Of a DNA stretch of 64,000 nucleotides, positions 1 to 12,700 are shown piece by piece (positions within the stretch are counted from its first letter, which is position 1; each line of letters opens with the position of its first letter). The DNA lies in NCBI GenBank assembly GCA_036674765.1, contig JARVKI010000023.1, positions 62,001 through 126,000 on the forward strand. Direction: 5' to 3'. The translations under genes were made by a program, and so were the position numbers. This stretch comes from Seiridium cupressi (lineage: Eukaryota > Ascomycota > Sordariomycetes > Amphisphaeriales > Sporocadaceae). Under the pieces are notes generated by a model that saw only the letters and a program-made list of their open reading frames with translations, ran no database searches and was not told the DNA's origin.

Positions 1-521
1 ACTTCAACTCGGTCGGCAAAGTGTCTGATGTCCTTGACGGGGCTCGATGTTCGTATGTGGGATTTGTCAGGCAGGCCGTCGTACAGGATCTGGAGGAACT
101 CGCGTCTCTCCAGGAGCAACATACCCAAACCGTGGCTCGAGTGCAAATGTCAGCCTTGCATTTCGAGATCTTGTTTTAGTGGGACGACAGTAAACTTAGG
201 CTACAAGACAACCATAAATTTGGGAAATGCTCACTTCTCCTCGAGATAACGGAAGTATCCACTATCCATTATCTTTTTTCCATCCGGCATCCGCACGATC
301 CATCTGTCGCACGGAACACAGGCGTTTTTGGCGGCTTCTAGGCAACCTAACTGCTGCAAGACCCTAGCGCCGTGAGGATATATCGCGATGCTCGCGCCCT
401 CGTCTGGCGCCACGACATCTCGCCTCTCCAGAACGACATGATCAATCCCAGCCTTCTGGAAACAAAGCGAGGCTGTGAGGCCAGTGACTCCGCCGCCGAC
501 GACGATGATGCGAAAAGGCAT
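1..521 (-). CDS. FAD-dependent monooxygenase, PaxM-like (partial, runs off left edge)
   Basis: N-terminal part of a group A flavin monooxygenase of the kind that epoxidises or hydroxylates cluster intermediates (PaxM and meroterpenoid monooxygenases are the closest known type). Exon 1 is 521-235 and exon 2 runs from 135 to the window edge. The 99-bp intron (234-136) has donor GTGAGC, a CTGAC branch site and a TCGAG acceptor. The start gives MPFRIIVVGGGVTG, a dinucleotide-binding fold with GGGVTG at residues 8-13. This is followed by VVLERRD (end of the second beta strand) and GASIAIYPHGARVL, a hallmark of this subfamily. After the intron comes LLERREFLQILYDGLPDKS, also typical. The catalytic half (DG and GD motifs) lies outside the window, so substrate cannot be inferred. 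It is divergent from the transporter gene, with 675 bp between the two start codons. Confidence 0.88.
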
Positions 522-1196
522 AGTCGAAATGCAAGGCCAGTCACGTGTAACAACCGCGGAGCGGTAGCAATGCAAGGACCCTCCCTATTTAGCCGTTTGA
601 TCGTCGCGCATGGCATTTTATTATCATCCCTTGATGTCCATAGCCATGAAACGAATATCCTGGGGAGGGAGATCCAAGCGTCGAATGAGGGAGCGCTCTC
701 GGGGTCCTCGGACCGAAGTGGAAACTAAGTATTCTCATCTCGGCCAGATGCCAGCCATACGAAATTGATAGGTGGGGAAGATGGCGGCCTCGCCTCCATA
801 TCCTCCATATCCTCCGAGGCCTAGATGATCAAAAGTTCCATATCCAAATCAATCACGGCATCTCTTCTTGCATCATCACTGCTGATAGATGGCTCCGGGT
901 TTGGGTGGATACCCGGGGATCGGACCCAAATTCCAACAAACTCGGGCAACCCGGCCCGACCCCACTACAAACGGCTCTGTGAATTACTTTTTGGTTGCTG
1001 TTGATGAACCCATGCTTAGAAATCTCCCCGTTCGTACATTGAGCTACTGAATCGGATTTCTCAGCAGATACGCGGTCCAACATCATAGAAACCGCTCTTT
1101 CTAGCCGCCAAACAGCTGAACCCTTGACCTAATCCTCACTGCCCAATTTTCAGATTCGGAGTACCATTCCCCTTGAGAACCATCACGCTACTCAAT
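522..1196. promoter_or_regulatory. Divergent promoter between FAD monooxygenase and MFS transporter
   Basis: 675 bp separate the two start codons and no coding sequence is visible. It carries CGGACCG at 709-715 and CGGACC at 921-926, the same CGG(A/T)CC word that recurs in the second divergent promoter of the cluster. The role as a shared control region is inferred from the gene arrangement. No TATA box is convincing. Confidence 0.55.
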
Positions 1197-3281
1197 ATGG
1201 CCTCCAAATCCAACGGCGAAGCCGGCGTCGTCAGCCCCGAGACCACAAACGCTGCTCTACCTCCCAGGGACGAGAAACAGAACGCCTCCGACTCGCCTGC
1301 TCTTAGTGACCGAGCTGAGCCGGTCGCTGAAACCAAGACCGACACGGACCCTGCTAGCAGCCACGGCTTCAAGGTTTGTGACACTTGTCTTTACAGCCAT
1401 ACCATTGACGCCATGCAGCGTTGATGTATCGTATGTCAGCTAACCCGTAATGCCGTGTCATAGTGGTGGTTCGCCTACGCCTCGGTGCTGTCAACCGTCC
1501 TGCTGTTCGCCATTGATGGCACCATCGTGAGTAGCAGTCTGACTATCAAATTGGGGCGTGGGTTAATTCTAATGCCAACCAGGTCGCCGACATCCAACCC
1601 TCCATCGTCGATTCGTTGGGAGAAGTTGACAAGTTGCCGTGGATCGGTGTGGCCATCAGTCTCGGTACCGTCGCTATCCTGCCCCAGTGAGTTCTGCCAG
1701 ACTCGAAGGCCCTGTATACCCGTTCGTTCAAGAGGCTGACGAGTTTTTTATTTTTTTTCAAACTGTAGTGGCAAGGCGCTCGGTGTTTTCAACGTCAAAT
1801 GGTATTTCCTCGCAATGGTTTTCGGCTTCGAGGTGGGTAGCGCTATCTGCGGTGCCGCTCCGACTATGAACGTTATGATCGGTGGCCGGTTTATCCAAGG
1901 CTTCTTCGGTTGCGGTGTCTACGCCGGCGGCCTGACCGTTGTCGCCATGTCCACGACCAACCGCGAGCGAGCGTTATATTTCTCCGGCATCGTCGCCGTA
2001 TACGGTATCGGCAGCGTGATCGGCCCCGTAATTGGCGGCGCGTTTGCTGAGAGCGCTGCCACATGGAGATGGTCATTTTACATCAACCTCGTCGTCTTTG
2101 CCGCCTTCCTCCCGGGCTTCCTCTTTTGCATACCCAGCCTCAATCCAGTCGATTTATCATTCAAGGATAAGGTTTTGTCCCAGGACTGGGTAGGTTTCCT
2201 TATTTGGGAGGCTGGTACGGCGTGTTACGCCATGGCTCTCACGTTTGGTGGGATATATTATCCTTTCAATAGCGGGTCCGAGATCGCGCTTTGGGTTGTA
2301 ACTGGCGTCCTACTCATCGTCTTCGTTCTCGTCACCATCTACCATCCATTCGTTTCCGAAAAGAATCGACTCTACCCGGCCCACTTCGTCAAGCGCTACG
2401 AGCTTATGATTCTTCAATACATGATGTTCGCCTGTGCCGGCACCATGTATACGGCAATTTACTATACTCCATTAATATTCCAGTTCACAAGGGGCGACGG
2501 GCCTCTGCAAGCTGGTGTCCGCCTCCTGCCACTCATGTGCATGCTCGTGTTCTTCTCAATTCTGAACGGAGCGCTGATGCCGCGACTGGGATACTACGCA
2601 CCGTGGTATATATTCGGGAATTCCGTGATCCTGGCTGGTTCTACCCTTATGTGTGAGTATCCAATGTCTATGGGGAAAGAATCCAAGCAGTAACTAAAAG
2701 TCTACTCTAGTCACCCTAAATACGACAACCTCTGACTCGGCTATCTACGGTTATACGGCACTGATTGGGATGGGAGTGGGCTCTTTCCTTACAGCAAGTG
2801 TGGCTATTGCACAAGCTATGGTGGATGCTTCAGATTCCAGTAACGCCGTGGGGGCACTGGTAGGTGGTGAGTCGTCTTCCACTCTCCTATCGGTCATCCC
2901 AACTTATATGAATTGCCTTACTAATCCAAAAATCCATAGCACAAAACGTGGGTGCAATCACGTTCCTAGGTGTCTCAGGTTCGATCTATGGAAACGTGGG
3001 CGTCAAACTGCTCGGTCAAGTCCTTCCCGATATGCCGGCGGCGGACTTATTACAGCTGACGACAGGGACGCATAGTCCTCTGTACGAGAGTCTTAGCGCA
3101 GAGCTTCAAAGTGAAATCTCGAGGCAGGTCACGTTCGCGATTAGAGACAGTTTCGGGATCGTGGTTGCTGCCTCTGCACTCGGCTTGATCGCCTCGTTAT
3201 TCTTGGTCGTGAGTATTCGAACTGGTTACTCGTTCATACGCCAATTGCTAATTCGAGACGTAGCGGCGCAAGGTCTACTAA
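1197..3281 (+). CDS. MFS transporter, 14-TM drug/toxin efflux type
   Basis: Proton-driven exporter of the major facilitator superfamily (DHA2-like, as in fungal toxin efflux pumps), expected in the plasma membrane and probably removing the cluster product. Seven exons: 1197-1373, 1464-1526, 1583-1686, 1769-2652, 2711-2866, 2940-3208, 3264-3281. They join in frame to 556 residues, the usual size. A polar N-terminal tail of about 59 residues precedes the first helix, WWFAYASVLSTVLLFAIDGTI. The loop 2-3 motif region reads GKALGVFNVKW, helix 4 has GGRFIQGFFGCGVYAGG, and helix 5 has the antiporter motif C-like GIGSVIGPVIGGAF followed by WRWSFYINL. The last small exon gives the basic tail RRKVY. 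The start is the ATG preceded by CTCAAT; a longer upstream frame is not needed. It is divergent from the FAD monooxygenase and tail-to-tail with the second monooxygenase. Confidence 0.9.
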
Positions 3282-3817
3282 AGTAACAACATGCCTCGAC
3301 ATACCGTGTCCGGGTTAGGAAATATGGACAGTATTCAGCAGCTAATGCTGGAATGGCAATTGGTAACTGGATCGAGCGGCCCGAGTTTGGTAGAGGGCGC
3401 ATCTGTAAGACTGGGGTAGGGGTTGGAAGTAATTTGTATATTGTATTCTAATGGAGAAGGAATTAGGGAAAAGAGATCTTAATTTGGCATCAGCCACTTG
3501 TATACCATGTAATCGACTGTCGTTTTGACTCTGCTCTTGGTTTCCGTAATCTGCTGGCCAGTAAGTCTTAACTAGTCATTGATTGCGAAAGCACTAATCT
3601 ATTCATGTGTAGATTTAGAGACGGCTATAGCAAGGTGATATTACAGCATATGAAACAGTGATAGAGGAATGAAAGACTAGCAAGATAAAGTTTATTCATA
3701 TCATAATAGACATTACCGCTGATATGTTCAGCGGTTACGATTCGATCACTTAATTTTAAAGCCTTGAATGGTTATATTGAGTACTACGACAAATAATGGC
3801 ACCCCGCCGATGATATC
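3282..3817. other. Intergenic region between convergent transporter and monooxygenase
   Basis: About 536 bp of moderately AT-rich sequence between two stop codons. It should hold both 3' ends. No gene, repeat or clear polyadenylation signal could be singled out. Confidence 0.6.
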
Positions 3818-5752
3818 TCAGACCAGCAGTTTAGAGGAGCCAGGAGATATGGCCACAAACAATAAAGCGAAGACCGCAAGAGCCAGTACACCGGCGACGG
3901 TAGAGCGTCTTGCATGTGCTGAAGTCTGCGCAGTATCGGCAGCGTGTTTTCCATCACGTTTCCGGGCATGCGCTTGCCAGAACTCACCCACCAAGCCGCG
4001 GTATGCCCTCGGGTAGACAGGCATGAAGAAATTGGTGAACGGGTTCGGGTCGCGCCTTGTGTTGATGCCCAGATCCCCGAGCAAGGTATCGATGTAGGAC
4101 AAGAAGTCATAAATGGCGTATGCATGCTTTTGACCCTGTGCAGGGTACCTCTTGCGCGTCCACACGTTCCACACGGCGACCTCCTTTTCCATCTCCGATC
4201 GGGTAGGGGCATCGTGCAAGCCAAGGAGGAAGGCACAGCCCCACAAAGCCTGCGTCTCGGACACTAGCGGCGTGTAGATGGAGTGGATGAAGCCGGGGAA
4301 GATGATTGAGCGGTCACCCTGGGCCGCGAGACCGGGGACGATGAGACGCCTGTAATGCCGACTCGGACCGTGGGAGGGCGCTTCTGGTTTCTGCCCGCCA
4401 CCTAAGTTTTCGCTGGTTGAGTCGCTATTGATTGTCGTTAGGCCACGCACATCCAGTGGTGGCCGACGGAGAACTGGCAGCAGCTTATCGACTGTCTCTT
4501 CGGCTTGGGCTTCAAGGCTGTCCCATTTCTTTCGATCACTCGAGTCCTGGGGCGGAGACAGACCACACTCTCTTTGTAGTCCAGGGCCGAAAGGGTGATA
4601 GGACTTGTCGAATCCAGTACACAGGATGATATAGTCAGTCTGAAGATGCGCTCCATTGGCCAGATGGACTGCGTCCTTTGCCAGTGACTTGATCTCAGTC
4701 CTGTGGACGGTGCAATCTCCAGCGTGGAATACCTTCCAGTAGTCTGGCACGCTGGCTGCGCCCAGGCCGGCAGTTGCCCAGAATACACCCTCGCCGTTGG
4801 GGATCGGCCTGAGATTGGCTGCATTAGGTGATTTGGAATAACCCGCGTGCTTATCCGCAACCAAGTTGAGAATCCTCCAGAATTGCCGCGTGAGCATCCT
4901 CCCCAGCCGGGTTCGATGTACGAACTTGTACCCACTCCCTTGGGTGTTCATGATGCTCGCACCGAGTACAGCGAGCCACCTCGTGGCAGAGATCTCCATG
5001 GTGTTCACCAACCCGCCGAGAGTAGGTGGCATGAGGGCAACGGGTCCAGACCCATCCTCGCGAATGACCCAGTCCACCTGCTTCCCTGCGTCGAGTAGGA
5101 GAAAGACTGTATCGAAAGCGGACTTGGCAGCACCAACAACAATTGCACGTTGAATGTATGCCAGCTCATCCAGGTGTTTTCCCGTGTCATGGGAATGAAT
5201 GGTGGGCACGTCGAAGTCCGGAGACTTGGGCCACGAGGGAATAACAGCGTGCGAAGTGGCACCAGAAGCATAAATTAGCTTCTCGCACTCGACTGCGCGC
5301 TTGCCGACGCCTTCGATTTGGAGCCTCCAACCGGAGCCTGGAATGCGAACAACCTCGTGTACGCGGGTTTGGAGACGAGTCCGTCGTATGAGATCGAACT
5401 TGTGCGCAAACTCGTTCAAATATGTATTGATGGTCTCGCCTGATATGTACCCATCAGTCGTGATACCCTCTCGTCGCATTGGGTAGCATGAATACTCAAA
5501 TTGGCCGTATTTGATCTGTGCGTATAGGGTTGGATAAATCCTTTCTGTGCTCCACACGCCGCCGATTGATGAACCCTCATCTATCAGGACCAGATTGGCG
5601 GTAGGCGACAACTCTAGATACGTCTTGGCACATATGAGACCGTTCCACCCTGCCTCAGTTGCACATTAACCATCACTCTACGAGCATATGGTGGGGCGCT
5701 GTTGATACATACCGGTACCAACAACCACGACGTCGAATTTCTCAGCTTCCAT
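3818..5752 (-). CDS. Flavin-containing monooxygenase, FMO/BVMO-like, with C-terminal membrane anchor
   Basis: NADPH- and FAD-dependent oxygenase, probably a tailoring enzyme of the cluster. Exon 1 is 5752-5713 and exon 2 is 5649-3818. The 63-bp intron starts GTATGT and ends CAG. The product is 623 residues. The FAD fold is split by the intron: FDVVVVGTGWNG at residues 6-17, the GxGWxG form common in fungal FMO-like proteins, followed by an aspartate-containing end of strand 2 (LVLIDEGSSIGGVW). A second dinucleotide-binding segment reads AIVVGAAKSAFD, with PTIHSHDTGK just before it in the place of the FxGxxxH region. A third conserved stretch, YIILCTGFDKSYHPF, matches the ATG-like motif. The final residues form one hydrophobic helix after an Arg/Lys-rich stretch, suggesting tail anchoring. 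It shares a divergent promoter with the PKS. Whether it inserts oxygen into a C-C bond or hydroxylates cannot be decided here. Confidence 0.87.
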
Positions 5753-6790
5753 TGTTCTATTATCCCACCCAGCCCCTTGATTGATGCACGGACAGCCCTG
5801 GAGGTCGGAAGTGCTCGCTTGCGGTCGTTCGTCGGTTACTGCTCTATCTTATGATGCCAAAGTAGTCTCATACGACTTTGCTCTGCTCGCTTTATCGTAC
5901 AGAATGAAGATGGGGATAATATTGCTAGCAAGTAGACAGATTGTCATGCCTTTTGCAGGTACAAGAGCAAAAGCCGGCCTAGTTGAGCGTGAAAGAGCGT
6001 GTGATTTGTCTTCTTCGCTTTATTCACCCATTCGTACGATATCTGCTCGTACGAGCTGGAACCAGGCGTGGACTTGCTATCCCATTTTGGGTATCGAAGG
6101 CGACTCGTTGCGAGCTAGTAGACTTTGCTAGGCTAGATCGTCATCCGGCAGAACCATCGTGTTTCGCCCCGGAAGATTCCATGTGGACGGGAATTCATCA
6201 TCTGCGGGCCGGGTGGTGGATCCCAGTGGTGAACCGCAGTAAGATGTTCTCGGTCGTCAGCCTTCTGCTCAACCGGGCCGGACCCCTGCGCCCGCTTGGA
6301 TGGCGTACGCATCTGATAAGCTCGGTCGTCTCGGTCCGTTCTCATAACGGAGGACCGCCCCACTGTCCATTGAAAGGAAAGATCAGCCATGGCTGCAAGA
6401 CCAGCGTCGCAGTCTCGTCCGCAGCCATTCTAGAGACAGGGCCTCGGTCCCAGTTTTGGCCGATCCGAGATCCGGCCCATCAAATACAATATGCGACTAT
6501 GAGAAAATGGAGGATAACGATTTAGCTGCAGAAGTAAGAAGCCAATATAATAGATCCAATCGGTAAGCGAGAGGCCTTGGTAGATATTGCGCGGCATGAA
6601 CATAACTATGGTCAATAAAACAAATTCACCCGGCCAACTTGTTATCAACCTTGCATCTATCCAACCGGTATACTCAATCTGCGCTTGTGTGCCTTCCAGA
6701 ACTTGATACTGTTCCCAACACAGCGGGAGTATAGAAACAGCTTCGTTACGCTCTGGACATCCCGTAGAAGTCTGGACTCAAGTTCTTGTG
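5753..6790. promoter_or_regulatory. Divergent promoter between flavin monooxygenase and PKS
   Basis: 1038 bp between start codons, without supportable coding sequence. CGG(A/T)CC words occur at 6279-6284, 6332-6338, 6352-6357 (reverse) and 6445-6450, all within the 170 bp from 6279 to 6450. CGG triplets are the usual half-sites of Zn2Cys6 activators, which commonly control such clusters. That such a factor acts here is inference. No regulator gene is in the window. Confidence 0.55.
6332..6357. promoter_or_regulatory. Nested inverted repeat, candidate activator binding site
   Basis: The core TCCGTT-CTCAT-AACGGA (6335-6351) is a perfect 6-bp inverted repeat with a 5-bp spacer, giving a CCG-N9-CGG arrangement. 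CGGTCC on the left and GGACCG on the right extend the symmetry with a 3-bp offset. It lies 434 bp upstream of the PKS start. Such everted CCG/CGG pairs fit Zn2Cys6 dimers, but binding is not shown by sequence alone. Confidence 0.4.
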
Positions 6791-9700
6791 ATGCCTGGCC
6801 TGGTCATCAGCTCGGGGTCTTCCTCGAAAGACTCGGACGCCACACACTCACCTGGCGATTCCATTGCGCCAGAAGATTATCCAGCGATGTCCTTTCCAGG
6901 CTATGCTGAGAGGCCGCTCGATGAGCAATTGGAGCCAATCGCCGTCGTAGGCATGGGTAGGTTTCCTATCACTGACAGGACTACATTCTCCACAACTGAC
7001 AATGATAGGATGCCGATTGCCAGGGGATGTTGGATCACCTGCTGAATTCTGGGACTTAATAATGAGCAAGAGGACTGGCCAGACACCGAAAGTCCCAGCT
7101 TCACGTTTCAATATCGAGTACGAAAATTTTTATTTCCCCTGCTGGTCTTTTCTGCTGACATGACATTTCTATAGCGCGCATCTTCATCAAAATAATGATC
7201 GTCCGGGCAGTTTCGGCGTTCCGGGCGGTTATTTCCTCAATGAAGATCTTAGGGGATTCGACCCAGCCCTATTCAATATTACGCCTATTGAGGCCATGTG
7301 GATGGATCCGCAACAGCGAAAAATTCTGGAAGTCGTCTATGAAGCCCTCGAGTCCGGTGGGATCTCACTTGAGGCGATCGCGGGCACACGGACCGGCGTG
7401 TTTGCTGCCAGTTTCACAGCAGACTGGCAGCAAATGTCGTTCAAGGAAGCTTCCTTTCGACACAGCCTGGCTGCGACCGGCGTTGACCCTGGTATTATCA
7501 GTAACAGGATTAGCCATGTTTTTAACCTAAATGGACCCAGCATTATGTGCAACACGGCTTGTTCGTCCTCTGTATATGCTCTGCATAACGCGTGCAATGC
7601 CCTTCGAAATGGCGAGGTCGAAGGTGCAATCATTGGGGGTACCAACTTGATCATTACGGTTGACCAGCATATGAACACGGCAAAACTGGGAGTGCTCTCG
7701 CCCACGTCAACTTGCCACACCTTCGACGAGCGTGCTAATGGTTATGGACGTGCCGAGGCCGTTGGTGCTGTTTACCTGAAGCGCCTCTCCGACGCCGTAC
7801 GCGATGGAGATCCAATTCGTGGTGTAATTCGATCGAGTGCCACGAACTCCAACGGCAAAGTCCCAGCTGTTGGAATTACGTATCCTAACAGGGACGGACA
7901 GGCCGATGTGATTGCGCACGCATACGAGCGTGGAGGAGACCTTGACCCTCGTTTGACAGGCTACTTTGAGACACATGGAACTGGCACAGCAATCGGTGAC
8001 CCCATTGAGGTCGAGGCCGTGTCGATAGCAATGAATAAGGATCGCCGCCCTGAGGACGACCCCTTGTGGATAGGGGCGTAAGTTACAACCCCCCAACACC
8101 GCAGACACAGGCGAGCAAAGCTGATCATCTGTCAATGAAGTGTAAAAACCAACATCGGACACAGCGAAGCTGCTAGTGGGCTGTCTGCACTGATCAAGGC
8201 TATCTTGATGGTAGAGCGAGGCGTCATCGCGCCGACGAGAGGTGTCGTCAAGTTGAACCCCAAAATCAAGTGGGACGAGTGGAACGTTGCAGTAGTCAAC
8301 GATCCTGTCCCTTTCCCCACGCACCTGCCGGTCAAACGAGTATCTATAAACAGGTAGGAAACCTCAAAAAGTCTACAAATTGACCTTGAGCTGATGGAAC
8401 GCGATCAAGTTTTGGTTACGGTGGAACAAATGCCCACGTCATCGTCGAAGGCGCCGAGTCTCTGCTAAAGAGGGAGCAGACTTACAAATATAGCGACCCA
8501 CACACTGACAAGAAGCGGAGGACCGGCCCTCGGCGTTCTGCTCATCGCAAGCGGCCGTTCCTGCTACCCTTTTCAGCCCACGACAGGCCAACACTCCAGC
8601 GAAATATTGCGGCCCACGGCAAGATAGCCGCCAATTACGAGCTGGTTGATCTCTCGTATACCCTCGGCAACAGACGTAGCGTCTTCGCAAGTAAGGGCTT
8701 CGCCGTAGTTAGCCATAAGGCTCTCGAAGAGGTCTTTGGTGACGTGGCTGCCAACTTCTCTTTCGCCGATAAGAAGACGACCCCAACCTTGGGGTTTGTG
8801 TTTACTGGCCAAGGGGCACAATGGGCGCGAATGGGTGCCGACTTGATGGCCAACAGCCCTCGGTTCCTCAGATCGATCCACGTTTTGGACTTGGCGCTTG
8901 GGGAACTCCACGATGGCCCAGCATGGTCAATCGAAGATGTCCTCTTGGAGCCAGCCGAGAGCTCGCGGGTCAACGAGGCTGAATTTTCCCAGCCTCTGTG
9001 TACCGCCGTCCAGATTGCAATAGTCCAGTTGCTGGAATATTGGAGTATTCGACCAGTCGTGACCGTTGGCCACTCTAGCGGGGAGATGGCCGCTGCTTAT
9101 GCTGCTGGTCTTATATCGGCTAGAGAAGCCATCACGCTTGCGTATTATCGTGGACTAGTTACCCGCGATGTTAACACCAAAGGTGCTATGATGGCGGTTG
9201 GGCTCGGCTCTACGGCTGTTGTACGATATCTCGAAGGCTACGAGGAGCAGGTGATTGTTGCTTGTCACAACTCGCCATCAGGGGTGACCCTCAGCGGAGA
9301 TGCAGATGCTTTGGAGAGTGTCAGGACTGCGCTCGTCAAGGATGGCGTTTTCGCACGTATGGTCCTTACTAATGGAAAGGCCTACCATTCGCATCACATG
9401 ACCCCTGTCTCGGCCAAGTACGAAAAGCTTGTTCGTGCTGCCAGGGACTACACACCATCCGATCTCGCCACCCTTTCGACTGCGAAGATGGTGTCGTCGG
9501 TTACAAACAGTGTTCTGCCAGAGATGACCAAATTGGACGAGACTTATTGGAGCAAGAACTTGCGAAGTCCCGTCCTGTTCAACCAAGCTGTGCAGACCAT
9601 TCTGACGGCCGACGAGTTCTCGAACGTGGACCTGCTCGTTGAGATTGGACCCCACTCCGCCATGAAGGGACCGATCCAACAGATTAAGGCGGAGTTGAAA

Positions 9701-12700
9701 TCCTCCAAAATAGAGTACCTCCCAACGCTGTTGAGGGGGACCGACTGTGCGGTCCAACTGCTGAAACTTGCCGGCGAGCTGTTTTTGCGCAGTTACCCCA
9801 TTGACATGGAGCGTGTTACAACCGCATATGTGGAGGAAACATCTCAAAGCGGCAAGCTGATCACAGCGAAAGGTTCCATCATCGTCGATCTTCCTCCATA
9901 CCAGTGGAATTACACGCGACCATACTGGGCTGAAAGCCGTGCCAGTCGCGAACAGCGCGTACCGAAGTTCCCGCGCCACGATGTCCTGGGCCAGCTTGTG
10001 ATCGGAGCTTCCTTGACAGAGCCGACATGGAGAAATGTACTCCGGTAAGTGCTTTTGGCGGCTCATGAGCAGGAAAGTCGCCCTGTTAACCGAAGCCGTG
10101 ATTAGGACGCGAGATTTACCATGGCTGAAAGACCACAACTTGGGCGGCGAAACCGTTTTCCCAGCTGCTGGATACTTCGGTATGGCTATGGAAGCCGTTA
10201 CTCAACTGAATGACTTGAGCGACTCGCCTGTCACCATCGAGAGCTATGTGTTGCGGGATATTTCGATCCAGAAAGCTCTCGTGACACCTGACACCGACGA
10301 GGGAATCGAAGTCATGCTTAACCTCCGTCCCTCTGTGTATAGTGGTAGTTCAATAACCTGGTGGGATTTTGGTGTCTCGTCAGTCGATACCGACGGGACG
10401 GTGAAAGAACATATGGTGGGCAGCATAGCAATCAATGCACGCCCCCGTGGCAACAGGCCACGAGCGATACCGCAGTCGTCCCAGCGTGCTAGTGGGAAGG
10501 CTTGGAACGAGGCTCTCCGCAATGTCGGTTTCGACTACGGCCCGACCTTTCAGGATATGGACGACATAAAATTTGACGGCAAAAATTATTGGTCGAGTTC
10601 TTCGACTAATATCAAGACGCAGGTCGATCGGGCGCTTGGGGAGTCTCGCTACCCGCTGCATCCTGCATCTATCGATTCAGCTTTGCAACTGTGTATTGCG
10701 GCCATCCACGCAGGCCGGTCTAATGCCAGTAAGTGGCTTTAAGAGTCCAGCATACCACTTGGATTCAAAAACTGACTGTTCTTCTTGCAGTGGAATACGG
10801 CGCCATCCCCATTCAGGCCGACGAGGTTACAATCTGGCCACCGACTGAGGAGCAGATCAAGAAAGTCAAGGCTAGTGCCTACGCTTGGTGTGACCAGCGA
10901 GGCATCCGCAATTTTGAGACCAGTGCTCAAATAACTGCACACGACGGCGAGCTCGTGGCTGAGATCAGGAGTCTCCGTTGTGTCAGTTATGAGGTTGCAG
11001 TCCCCCCAAAGCCGACATCTGCTCTGGGCGAAGCTCCTTATGGCGAGGTAACATGGGAGGTCGACTTTGATAGTCTTCAGAGTGAATCGGATGTCGACGG
11101 CTTGACCAGCTCTGACCTGGTTTCCCTAGCTCTGTTCAAGTACCCTGGATGGAAAGTCTTGCACCTCGGCTCACGCAATGTGCAAAACATTCTCCAAAAG
11201 AACCCGAGGACTGCCTACACTGTAGCAGTTTTGACCGACTCCGAAAGAGATGCACTCCAAGCTTCCCTGGCGGAGTACCAAAGTGTCAAGATTACCAGGC
11301 TCGAAGACGCGTATTCATCACATGCCGAGTCGTACGACATCATCGTTGCGGAACAGGATGCCCGCTCAACAACAGATATCCTCCCAAAAGTCTGGCACAC
11401 ACTCAAGCCACGTGGCTTTGCTTTTATCGATCAGATCGATAATATCCGTCAAGCTGGGCTTGGTCAGTTCACAAGCGTGCTTAAGGGTGGTTCAGGCACA
11501 ACAGTTGTGCGAACAGCAGGATCAAGCACCAATGGGCATGCAAACGGAGTTGAGAAGACTAAGCGATCGGCTCAGCTCGTCTACCGCAAATCTCCGGCTA
11601 ACGTAGTCCAAGAAATTCAAACAGCCTTAGAGGCTCTGGATTGGGACGTCGAAGTCGCGCCATTGGACAAGCCTCACGAGTTCGGTGCCAAAGAGCATGT
11701 TATCTTCCTTGCCGACTTCGAGGGCCCTCTCCTGCGCACGGCAACCAAGCACGAATTTGATTCCATTCGCGATATAATCAACTCAACGTCGTCTCTTCTC
11801 TGGGTTACGACCGGTGGCCTCCTGGAAGGTAAACACCCAGATTTCGCTATGGTGTCAGGCCTAGTCAGGACAGTCTCATCCGAGCAAGCATCTCTTGACT
11901 TCCGAACCATCGACATTGACCTTGACAATGTCGAAATCGATCAGATCGTTAGTTCAATCATCGACATTTCTGAGAAGCAGGCTGTTGGAAACGAAGAAAA
12001 CCCGGACCGTGAGCTTTGTCTCTCCAACAAAAAGAGATATGTCAGTCGGCTCGTCCGCAATAACGACCTCAACATTAGATTCGCGGCTAGCGATCCTGAG
12101 CCAAGAGTATTTTCTCGGGGCGACCGTATTGTCGGCAAAGTTACTAGCGGCAAAGTCATCTTTCAACAAGAACTTGACGCCGAGGACGAGGTCAAACCTG
12201 ACTATGTTGAGATCCAAGTTCAAGCCAGCGGACTGACCAAAGAAGGAGTCCTCGTCATCACTGGTTCTGACTACCCTATCACATTTAGTCACGAGATAGG
12301 TGGTGTTGTCCACAAAGTTGGACCTGGTGTCGCAGGTTTCAACCCGGGCGACAGAGTTATTGGAATCCATGCTGGCGAATTTGGTAGCTACCAACAGGTG
12401 CCAGCTTCTATGCTCTACAAGCTTGGAGATGAGGATGGCCTTACCACAGCCGTCAGTGTTTTGACAGCTTATGCATCAGCAATTTATGGTTTGGAATCAC
12501 TCGCATCTTTACAACCGAACGAGAAGGTCTTGGTCCTGCCGAACACTGGCACAAGCGGCGTTGCGGCAATTAAGATTGCTCAGGTCCTTGGAGCTGTTCC
12601 CTATGTTGCTGTCAGGGCCGCACATGAAGTTGACTTCCTCGAGAAGCTTGGACTTGAGACGAAGCAAATCCTCCGAATCTCTGATGATGCTTCGCTTCCT

